Positions 57,850 through 64,000 of a stretch of DNA of 64,000 bases are shown here, one piece after another (the stretch's first letter is position 1; every line of letters starts with the position of its first letter). The stretch comes from Burkholderia ubonensis subsp. mesacidophila (GTDB taxonomy: Bacteria > Pseudomonadota > Gammaproteobacteria > Burkholderiales > Burkholderiaceae), in the NCBI RefSeq assembly GCF_002097715.1, contig NZ_CP020737.1:2728001-2792000 (forward strand). Direction: 5' to 3'. A program made the translations under genes and the position numbers. The notes beneath the pieces were generated by a model that saw nothing but the letters and a program-made list of their open reading frames with translations, searched no databases and was not told where the DNA came from.

Positions 57850-58326
57850 TCAGCCGCGGATTCCCTGCCAAAAGACCAGCTTCTGATCGAAAGAAAGCGT
57901 CGCGTTCGCCGGACTCGAAGACGGCAGCACGAGCGTTTCATACCCTGCAGCCCCGATCACTTCCGCAAACCGCCCTGCCGTCTTCCCGTTGAAGCACACC
58001 TTCTTCAGCAGCGGCGCATGCTCGCGCAGCGCATCGAAATCGTTCGGCTTCGCATGGCGAATCGCCGAATCGAGACTGCCTTCGCGATGGCACGCGGCGA
58101 GCACGTCCCAGATGCCGATGCCGTGCGTCAACACGCGTTCGAGCCGTGCGTCATAAGCGAGCTCATGCAACGCAGGCTCCCCCAGCACCTCGCCGAGCAA
58201 CCGCCAGAACTGGTTGCGCGGATGCGCGTAGTACTGCGCAGCATCCAGCGACGCCTCGCCCGGAAAGCTGCCGAGGATCATCGTGTGGGTGTTCGGCGCA
58301 ACGACCGGCGGAAAGCCCTGCAGCAT
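57850..58326 (-). CDS. Uracil/hypoxanthine-DNA glycosylase (UDG superfamily)
   Basis: The 158-residue product matches the DNA-deoxyinosine glycosylase branch: ILGSFPGEASLDAAQYYAHPRNQFW at the N-terminus, HGIGIWDVLAACHREGSLDSAI and VLPSSSPANATLS near the end. Such enzymes remove deaminated bases (hypoxanthine or uracil). The ATG at 58326 shares one base with the ubiC stop (TGATG), so it is coupled to it. It is the last gene of the htpG operon. Confidence 0.9.
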   Translation of the reverse strand: MLQGFPPVVAPNTHTMILGSFPGEASLDAAQYYAHPRNQFWRLLGEVLGEPALHELAYDARLERVLTHGIGIWDVLAACHREGSLDSAIRHAKPNDFDALREHAPLLKKVCFNGKTAGRFAEVIGAAGYETLVLPSSSPANATLSFDQKLVFWQGIRG

Positions 58327-58922
58327 CACGCGCCCTCGACTGATCCGCTCGGGCGCGGCCCGTCGCCATACGCCTGGACATGCCGCCACAGCGCGGGCAG
58401 CATGCATTCGGTCACCATCAGCGGCGCGCCATGCCGCTGGAACACCGAGCGCCGCGCGGCGAACGCGTGCGGCGCGCGCGCGCCGCCGAGCGCATGGCTC
58501 GCGAGCGCATACAGCGGATGGCCGGCGATCACGCGCCGGCTGACGAGCGCCGAGCGCTCGACCTGCGGATCGCTGTACAAAAGCTCCGCGAGCGGCCGCG
58601 TGCGCAGCCGCCGCATCGCCTGCCAGATGCCCTTGCTCGCGGCGAGCGGCGCGATGCTGTGCGCGGCGACGTACGGCGTGCCGTCGACCGACAGGATCAC
58701 CTCGCGCACCCACATCGGCGCGCGCGGCACGCACGCGAGCGCCGCGTGCTCGTCGAACCACGGGCCATCGACCGCCTCGCGCGTCACGCGCACGCTCACG
58801 CGGCCAAGCCGCGCGAGATGCGCGGTCAGCGAGCCGCCGCGCGTCAGCCAGTCGCGCTGGTCGAGCGTGCAGCCGGGCCGCGGCGTCTCGCGCCAGCCCG
58901 ACTGCCCGCCGTCGAAACGCAT
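58326..58922 (-). CDS. ubiC: Chorismate pyruvate-lyase
   Basis: UbiC turns chorismate into 4-hydroxybenzoate, the first step of ubiquinone synthesis. The 198-residue product has [47 protein letters not shown] and [20 protein letters not shown] with conserved Arg and Glu residues. Two starts are possible: ATG 58922, or GTG 58934 which overlaps the htpG stop by 4 nt (GTGA). The family start favours MRFDGGQS, the former. Confidence 0.9.
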   Translation of the reverse strand: MRFDGGQSGWRETPRPGCTLDQRDWLTRGGSLTAHLARLGRVSVRVTREAVDGPWFDEHAALACVPRAPMWVREVILSVDGTPYVAAHSIAPLAASKGIWQAMRRLRTRPLAELLYSDPQVERSALVSRRVIAGHPLYALASHALGGARAPHAFAARRSVFQRHGAPLMVTECMLPALWRHVQAYGDGPRPSGSVEGA

Positions 58923-58930
58923 CCGTGCAC

Positions 58931-60829
58931 TCACGCGGCGCGCGACAGCAGGAGCGCGTTGGTCCGCTTCACGAAGCTCGCCGGATCGTCCAGCATGCCG
59001 CCCTCTGCAAGCAGCGCCTGGTCGAACAGCAGGTGGCACCAGTCGCCGAAATCGGCGCTGTCGGCGTTCAGCTGCTTGACGAGCGCATGCTCGGGGTTGA
59101 TCTCGAGGATCGGCTGCATCGCCGGCGCGTTCTGGCCGGCCGCCTTCAGCATCCGCTGCAGGTAGCCGCTCATGTCGTTGTCGTCCGCGACGAGGCACGA
59201 CGGCGAATCGGTCAGGCGGAATGTGACGCGCACGTCCTTCACCTTGTCGCCGAGCGCTTCCTTCATTTTGTCCACGACCGGCTTGATCGCGTCGCCCGCC
59301 TGCTCCTGCGCCTTCTTCTCGTCGTCGTTCAGCTCGCCGAGATCGAGGTCGCCGCGCGCGACGCTTGCGAGCGGCTTGCCGTCGAATTCATGCAGGAACG
59401 ACAGCATCCACTCGTCGACGCGGTCGGTCAGCAGCAGCACCTCGACGCCCTTCTTGCGGAACACCTCGAGATGCGGGCTGTTCTTCGCGGCCTGCCACGT
59501 ATCGGCGGTCACGTAGTAGATCTTGCTTTGCTCGGGCTTCATGCGCGCGACGTAGTCGGCGAGCGACACGTCCTGCGCATCGGTGTTGCCGTGCGTCGAC
59601 GCGAAGCGCAGCAGCTTCGCGATGCGCTCGCGGTTCGCCTGATCCTCGCCGAGGCCTTCCTTCAGCACCTGGCCGAATGCGCCCCAGAAGGTCTTGTACT
59701 GCGCCTTGCCGGCATCCTCTTCCGCGTTCGCGAGCTCTTCGAGCATCGACAGCGTGCGCTTCGTCACGCCTTCGCGGATCGCCTTCACGTCGCGGCTTTC
59801 CTGCAGGATCTCGCGCGACACGTTGAGCGGCAGGTCCGCCGAATCGACGACGCCCTTCACGAAGCGCAGGTATTGCGGCAGCAACTGCTCGGCGTCGTCC
59901 ATGATGAACACGCGCTTCACGTACAGCTTCAGGCCGCCGCGGTAGTCGCGGTTCCACAGGTCGAACGGCGCGTGCGCCGGCACGAACAGCAGCTGCGTGT
60001 ATTCGCTGCGGCCCTCGACGCGGTTGTGCGTCCACGTGAGCGGATCCTGGTGGTCGTGCGCGATGTGCTGGTAGAACTGCTTGTACTGCTCGTCGGTGAC
60101 GTCGCTCTTCGAGCGGGTCCACAGCGCGCTGGCCTGGTTGACGGTCTCATCCTCGTCCTTCAGGACCATCTCGCCCTTTTCCTGATCCCATTCTTCCTTC
60201 TGCATCAGGATCGGCAGCGCAATGTGGTCCGAGTACTTCTGGATGATCGACTTCAGGCGGTACGACGACAGCAGCTCGTCCTCGCCTTCGCGCAGATGCA
60301 GCGTGATCGTCGTGCCGCGCTGCGCGCGCTCGATCGCGTCGACCGTGAAATCGCCCTCGCCCGCGCTTTCCCAGCGCACGGCTTCGGACGCCGGCAGGCC
60401 CGCGCGGCGGGTTTCGACGGTGATCTTGTCCGCGACGATGAAGCCCGAGTAGAAGCCGACGCCGAACTGGCCGATCAGCGCGGCGTCCTTCTGCTGGTCG
60501 CCGGACAGCTTCGAGAAGAATTCCTTGGTGCCCGAGCGCGCGATCGTGCCGAGGTTCGCGATCGCCTCGTCGCGGCTCATGCCGATGCCGTTGTCTTCGA
60601 TGGTGATCGTGCGCGCGGCCTTGTCGTAGCCGATGCGGATGCGCAGGTTCGGATCGTTCTCGTAGAGCGCGTTGTTCGCGAGCGCCTCGAAGCGCAGCTT
60701 GTCGGCGGCGTCGGACGCGTTCGACACCAGTTCGCGCAGGAAGATTTCCTTGTTGCTGTAAAGCGAATGAATCATCAGGTGGAGGAGTTGCTTGACCTCT
60801 GCCTGAAAGCTCATCGTTTCGTGTGCCAT
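58931..60829 (-). CDS. htpG: Molecular chaperone HtpG (Hsp90)
   Basis: The 632-residue Hsp90 has normal length. The ATPase domain shows [45 protein letters not shown] and [15 protein letters not shown]; the middle domain has [21 protein letters not shown] and [11 protein letters not shown]. It opens a three-gene overlapping operon with ubiC and the DNA glycosylase. A sigma-32 promoter lies 75 bp upstream. Confidence 0.98.
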   Translation of the reverse strand: MAHETMSFQAEVKQLLHLMIHSLYSNKEIFLRELVSNASDAADKLRFEALANNALYENDPNLRIRIGYDKAARTITIEDNGIGMSRDEAIANLGTIARSGTKEFFSKLSGDQQKDAALIGQFGVGFYSGFIVADKITVETRRAGLPASEAVRWESAGEGDFTVDAIERAQRGTTITLHLREGEDELLSSYRLKSIIQKYSDHIALPILMQKEEWDQEKGEMVLKDEDETVNQASALWTRSKSDVTDEQYKQFYQHIAHDHQDPLTWTHNRVEGRSEYTQLLFVPAHAPFDLWNRDYRGGLKLYVKRVFIMDDAEQLLPQYLRFVKGVVDSADLPLNVSREILQESRDVKAIREGVTKRTLSMLEELANAEEDAGKAQYKTFWGAFGQVLKEGLGEDQANRERIAKLLRFASTHGNTDAQDVSLADYVARMKPEQSKIYYVTADTWQAAKNSPHLEVFRKKGVEVLLLTDRVDEWMLSFLHEFDGKPLASVARGDLDLGELNDDEKKAQEQAGDAIKPVVDKMKEALGDKVKDVRVTFRLTDSPSCLVADDNDMSGYLQRMLKAAGQNAPAMQPILEINPEHALVKQLNADSADFGDWCHLLFDQALLAEGGMLDDPASFVKRTNALLLSRAA

Positions 60830-60904
60830 GGATTCAGTTTCCTCTTACTTGAATGGTGTGTCCCCGTTGCGCGGCGCGCGATGCCGGGCGGGTATTGCGC
60901 GCCT

Positions 60905-60932
60905 ATCTGGGGACGGACGAGGCAATTTCAAG
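60905..60932 (-). promoter_or_regulatory. Sigma-32 (RpoH) promoter of htpG
   Basis: On the minus strand CTTGAAA (60932-60926) and CCCCAGAT (60912-60905) are 13 bp apart, close to the RpoH consensus CTTGAAA-N13-15-CCCCATnT with a single change. Start near 60897 gives a leader of about 68 nt. Confidence 0.85.
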
Positions 60933-61174
60933 GGGGTGCCGGACAATCGCAGCGTGCGGATAGTACATGCCTCACGTGCGGCCGGTCCAACCCGGCCGCC
61001 AAACCGCACCAATTCGAACATGTCCAATGTTTCCACCGCCGGAAATTTGTTTCAATGGCGCATTCGCTACAGGATGGACGACGACATGATTCGGTGCAGC
61101 TTCGAACTCTGATTCCCATACGAATCGACGCCTGTCCGCTGTGCTATGACACTAAAATATGGAGAAGACCGAGT
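60933..61174. other. Gap before the 61.2-kb cassette
   Basis: With the htpG leader this makes 345 bp without a firm gene. A 30-codon frame from 61020 to a stop at 61112 (MSNVSTAGNLFQWRIRYRMD then ten more residues) has no good ribosome site and is doubtful. Base composition falls towards AT from about 61000, and TAAAATAT at 61153-61160 could serve as a -10 for the cassette. Confidence 0.4.
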
Positions 61175-61915
61175 ATGGCAACACCCGCGCCACCAAAAAA
61201 CGGCTACGAGAAATGGCAAGAAGGTATTAAGTCGGCAATCGGCAATCCGAAATGGCAAATGTACGATTGCGAGATTCGGGCAGCAGTCGGTGAGTACAAT
61301 CAACACCTTGCCAATGTTGCTGGTTATCGTCCGTTGAACTGGCATCTAATCAAGGCGATATCATGGGTCGAGACCGGCGCAGGAGATCCCTTGTGGGCAT
61401 CCAATCCGATGCAGATCGGTATGTACAACGATCCGGGCTTGGACGGCCTGTTGTCAGGCAAGGAAGGGGGTGATCTTGTCATGCCAGTGTCTGTCAAATC
61501 GCAGCTGACTCGCGCCAATGCACGCTCCGTGCCCGCTTACAACATTCGTGCTGCTATCGGTTATCTGCTCATGCGCCTGGCGAATTTCTCAATACAGAGC
61601 GTACCCGACACGGACCGACGAACGTACGAAATTGCCGTCAAGCCAGGCGATAGTCTGGATAAGATCGCCAAGAAGCAAGGTTCGACAACGGATATGCTGC
61701 GCGCGCTAAATCCCGGCATTGGTATATTGCGCCCCGGACAAGTTGTGAAGTATCAGAAGGCGGCAATACGCAAAGTCATCGTGGGCTGGAAGCCAACGAC
61801 GACGGCAAATATCGGCCGACTTTACAACACGAAAGATCCCGAAACTTATGCCAAAAAGCTCGACCATGCGCTGGCGGCAATTCAACAGGCCAAGGAGTCG
61901 GCATGCGCGCCGTGA
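61175..61915 (+). CDS. Lysozyme-fold plus LysM protein, candidate peptidoglycan effector
   Basis: The 246-residue protein has no signal peptide. Residues 50-140 look like a lytic-transglycosylase/lysozyme domain: WHLIKAISWVETGAG with Glu 66 as the candidate catalytic acid, SNPMQIGMYNDPGL (76-89) in place of the SLT MQI motif, and NIRAAIGYLLMRLANF (123-138). Residues 151-193 form a LysM domain (YEIAVKPGDSLDKIAKKQGS, LRALNPGIGILRPGQVVKY). A cell-wall hydrolase with no Sec signal, encoded directly before a small secreted protein, fits a T6SS-type effector. GGAG lies 10 bp before ATG. Codon use is more AT-rich than neighbours. Confidence 0.8.
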   Translation: MATPAPPKNGYEKWQEGIKSAIGNPKWQMYDCEIRAAVGEYNQHLANVAGYRPLNWHLIKAISWVETGAGDPLWASNPMQIGMYNDPGLDGLLSGKEGGDLVMPVSVKSQLTRANARSVPAYNIRAAIGYLLMRLANFSIQSVPDTDRRTYEIAVKPGDSLDKIAKKQGSTTDMLRALNPGIGILRPGQVVKYQKAAIRKVIVGWKPTTTANIGRLYNTKDPETYAKKLDHALAAIQQAKESACAP

Positions 61916-62301
61916 GAATTTCCCGTTGGTTGGGTCTTCTTGCAGCGATGCTGGCAAGTGCTGCATATGCTGACAATCAACCATTTACAGGGACTTTCGT
62001 CGGTCATGGTCGGCAATGCGATGGCCAACTTCGGGTGACCGAAAAAATGATCGAATGGCACACGCCTTTCGCTAATTGCACGAAACGCCCCTATCAAGTG
62101 ATTGAAAGCGATCTGGCCTCGGCCAAGCCGAAAATCGCATTCTTGCTGAAAGGACGGGCGTGTGATTTCGGCGTGATATCACTGCGTTTCGACCCAGCCT
62201 ATCCCGATTACTGGATCGCAAAAGGCTACAGGAATCTGGATGGCTACAAGCACGACAGCGTGGATGCACTAAGCTGCAGCGTGGCGCACGTGAAGAAGTA
62301 A
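61903..62301 (+). CDS. Small secreted protein, candidate immunity protein
   Basis: The 132-residue product has a Sec signal peptide (cleavage after AYA, residue 23) and a mature part of about 109 residues with four cysteines (39, 59, 87, 125) that could form two disulfides. I do not recognise a family. Its ATG overlaps the end of the LysM gene by 13 nt and has AAGGAG upstream. Periplasmic location and tight coupling to a predicted peptidoglycan hydrolase suggest it neutralises that enzyme; this is inference. Confidence 0.8.
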   Translation: MRAVRISRWLGLLAAMLASAAYADNQPFTGTFVGHGRQCDGQLRVTEKMIEWHTPFANCTKRPYQVIESDLASAKPKIAFLLKGRACDFGVISLRFDPAYPDYWIAKGYRNLDGYKHDSVDALSCSVAHVKK

Positions 62302-62355
62302 CGCGTGCGACTTGCCGCGCAGCAGCAAAGTATCCCTCGGCGCGCTACGCGGGCC

Positions 62356-63819
62356 TCACCCACCCGCCCCGCGCCTCGACACCGTCCGCAGATACTCGCC
62401 GAGAAACGGCGCCAACGCCGGATCGCCGCAGTTCGCGATATTGAACCGGGTCCACGTCGACGGCGACTGCTGCGGCGAGAACAGGCTGCCCGGCGTCAGC
62501 AGGAAGCCCGCCTCGTGCGCGGCGGCCGCGAGCGCGTCCGAATCGACGCCCGTGTCGGCCCACAGGAACATCCCCGACGCCGGCATCGTAAACAGGCGCA
62601 GGCCCGTGCGCTCCAGCATTCGCGCGGTCTTGTCGCGCACGCCGTCGAGCCGCGCGCGCAGCCGCTCGACGTGGCGACGGTAATGCCCTTCGGTCAGGAT
62701 CTTGTACAGCACGCGCTCGTTGAGCTCGGGCGTCGTCATGCCGACCAGCATCTTCTGGTCGGTCACCGCCTTCGCGATCTCCGGTGCGCAGGCGACGTAG
62801 CCGACCCGCAGGTTCGCGGCGAGCGTCTTCGAATAGCTGCCGAGGTAGATCACGCGCTTCAGCTGGTCGAGGCTCGCGAGCCGCGTCGCCGGATAGCTCG
62901 GCGGGCACAGGTCGCCGTAGACGTCGTCCTCGACGACGAGGAAGTCGTACGCCTCCGCAAGCTTGAGGATCCGGAACGCCTGCGCGGCCGACAGCGACGT
63001 GCCGGTCGGGTTCTGCAGCACCGAGTTGATCACGAGCATCTTCGGCCGCCACATCTGCACGAGCGTCTCGAGTGCGTCGAGGTCGGGGCCGTCCGGCGTG
63101 TACGGCATGCCGACGAGCTGCGCGCCCTGCGCGGCGAAGCGGCCGAACATCTGGAACCAGGCCGGATCGCCGACGATCACCGCATCGCCCGGCCGCACGT
63201 AGATCCGTGCGATCAGGTCGATCGCCTGCGTGATGCCCGACACGAGCACCAACTGGTCGGGCGTCGCGCCGATCTCGACTTCCGCGAGCCGCGTCTGCAG
63301 CTGCTGGCGCAGCGGCAGGAAGCCCTGCGCGGTGCCGAAGCCGAGCATGTGCGCGCCGGCCTGCCGCCCGAGCGCGCGCAGCGCGCCGGTGATCAGCTCG
63401 CCGTCGAGCCAGCGGCCCGGCAGGTAGCCGAGACCCGGCCCTTTTTCCGGGCTGACGGTGTGCAGCATGTTGCGCAACAGCCAGACGACGTCGATCGTAT
63501 TGTGGACAGGCGCCGCCTCGGCGCCGCGCGACACCGCATCGAGCGGCTGCGGGCCGGCGACCCGCTCGCGCACGTAGAAGCCCGAGCCGCGCCGCGAATC
63601 CAGGTAGCCCTGCGCGACGAGCCGCTCGTACGCCTCGACGACGGTGAAACGCGACACGCTCTTGTCGAGCGCGAGCTTGCGGATCGACGGCATCCGCATG
63701 CCGGGCCGGAACACGCGCTCGTCGATACGCCGCCGCGCCCACTGGACGAGCTGCTCGACGAGCGTGAGGGTGGCGGTGTCGTGCGGGACGGGGATCTGAT
63801 CGAGCGGGACGGTCGACAT
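62356..63819 (-). CDS. MocR/PdxR-type PLP-dependent regulator
   Basis: The 487-residue protein joins a GntR winged helix (residues 15-85; MRMPSIRKLALDKSVSRFTV and VEAYERLVAQGYLDSRRGSGFYV) to a fold-type I aminotransferase domain. Visible features are PLRQQLQTRLAEVEIGA, LQNPTGTSLS, VVEDDVYGDL and the PLP Lys in LGSYSKTLAANLRVGY. MocR proteins sense PLP or an amino acid adduct and control vitamin B6, GABA or taurine genes. The target is probably the divergent gene beyond the window edge. Confidence 0.94.
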   Translation of the reverse strand: MSTVPLDQIPVPHDTATLTLVEQLVQWARRRIDERVFRPGMRMPSIRKLALDKSVSRFTVVEAYERLVAQGYLDSRRGSGFYVRERVAGPQPLDAVSRGAEAAPVHNTIDVVWLLRNMLHTVSPEKGPGLGYLPGRWLDGELITGALRALGRQAGAHMLGFGTAQGFLPLRQQLQTRLAEVEIGATPDQLVLVSGITQAIDLIARIYVRPGDAVIVGDPAWFQMFGRFAAQGAQLVGMPYTPDGPDLDALETLVQMWRPKMLVINSVLQNPTGTSLSAAQAFRILKLAEAYDFLVVEDDVYGDLCPPSYPATRLASLDQLKRVIYLGSYSKTLAANLRVGYVACAPEIAKAVTDQKMLVGMTTPELNERVLYKILTEGHYRRHVERLRARLDGVRDKTARMLERTGLRLFTMPASGMFLWADTGVDSDALAAAAHEAGFLLTPGSLFSPQQSPSTWTRFNIANCGDPALAPFLGEYLRTVSRRGAGG

Positions 63820-63833
63820 GGCAAGGCTCCAAC

Positions 63834-63875
63834 TGTACCGAAGGGTATCGCGGCGATTGTACCGTTACTGTGCCG
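63834..63875. promoter_or_regulatory. Direct repeats upstream of the MocR gene
   Basis: TGTACCG occurs at 63834-63840 and 63858-63864 (24-bp step), with a variant TGTGCCG at 63869-63875. Direct repeats of this kind are the usual MocR operator form. On the minus strand one copy overlaps a -10-like TACAAT (63862-63857), which fits self-control. Confidence 0.5.
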
Positions 63876-64000
63876 GTCCACACGATTACAGTGGGTCGGA
63901 CCATGCGGCGCGCGGCCGCCGCTTCCGGCGGCGCCGCCTGCCGGACAGGGCCGCCCGCCGGCGCCGCGCAAACTTGACGCGCCGGCCGGCGCAGCGCCCT

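Noticed and set aside
61020..61112. A 30-codon ORF upstream of the LysM gene
   Set aside because: No ribosome site and no recognisable product; kept only as a remark in the gap entry.
61175..62301. Cassette read as part of a prophage lysis module
   Set aside because: No holin, no spanin pair with lipobox, and no phage genes around; the second protein has a Sec signal and cysteines instead.

Overview
The window reads as chromosomal DNA of a high-GC beta-proteobacterium, most likely a Burkholderia of the B. cepacia complex type. The evidence is uniformly GC-rich codon use with G/C third positions, the housekeeping order purD-hemF-nadD-rsfS-rlmH-maf-rng, a compact LPS-core glycosyltransferase block beside msbA, a very long second-type FtsK, an intracellular PHB depolymerase and a lone RnfB-Nth pair. 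Species assignment is inference; no search was run.

Layout. 0-6.7 kb: a plus-strand housekeeping run (yebC end, purD, hemF, nadD, rsfS, rlmH, maf, rng). 6.7-7.0 kb: an initiator tRNA-fMet on the minus strand with its own promoter and terminator. 7.2-12.8 kb: a small secreted protein, YggL, a glycine/threonine-rich repeat lipoprotein preceded by a possible 25-residue leader ORF, a double PRC-barrel lipoprotein translationally coupled to an MFS transporter, and a FUSC-like membrane protein. 12.9-22.0 kb: an RcnB-like protein, msbA, then six genes for LPS core/O-antigen assembly on alternating strands (two GT2, two GT9 heptosyltransferase-like, one GT4, one WaaL/Wzy-type ligase). 22.0-31.3 kb: dnaE, trhO, gluQ, rhlE, a MliC-type lysozyme inhibitor and purT. 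31.5-37.1 kb: a META lipoprotein and a 1632-residue FtsK. 37.2-46.2 kb: secreted lactonase, GH15 glycosidase, phaZ, a TetR regulator, orphan rnfB with nth, an EamA exporter and DUF1841. 46.3-55.4 kb: two small cytochromes c, a MoxR/CoxE-like pair, a BenE-type transporter, tal, a VOC protein, DUF3311 plus a sodium:solute symporter, and a spermidine-synthase-like protein. 55.5-57.8 kb: four unrecognised membrane proteins and lipoproteins. 57.85-60.9 kb: an htpG-ubiC-uracil/hypoxanthine glycosylase operon behind a clear sigma-32 promoter. 61.2-62.3 kb: a more AT-rich two-gene cassette (lysozyme-fold plus LysM protein without signal peptide, overlapped by a small secreted four-cysteine protein). 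62.4-63.8 kb: a MocR/PdxR-type regulator.

How the parts connect. The LPS block (msbA flips lipid A-core; glycosyltransferases extend the core; the ligase joins O-antigen) is the largest functional group. Several others act on the envelope: the MliC inhibitor, RcnB-like protein, META, PRC and other lipoproteins, and the cassette at 61.2 kb. That cassette is the best candidate for an undescribed system: its architecture fits a peptidoglycan-cutting antibacterial effector with a periplasmic immunity protein, although no secretion machinery is in the window. PhaZ is notable for an exact catalytic triad spacing plus a histone-H1-like tail, and FtsK for a low-complexity linker of about 1000 residues holding 147-bp in-frame tandem repeats.

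Regulatory signals seen by eye include the tRNA-fMet promoter, the sigma-32 promoter of htpG, the phaZ promoter with TGC-rich repeats, and several intrinsic terminators between convergent genes. No rRNA, CRISPR array, insertion sequence, integrase or prophage was seen.
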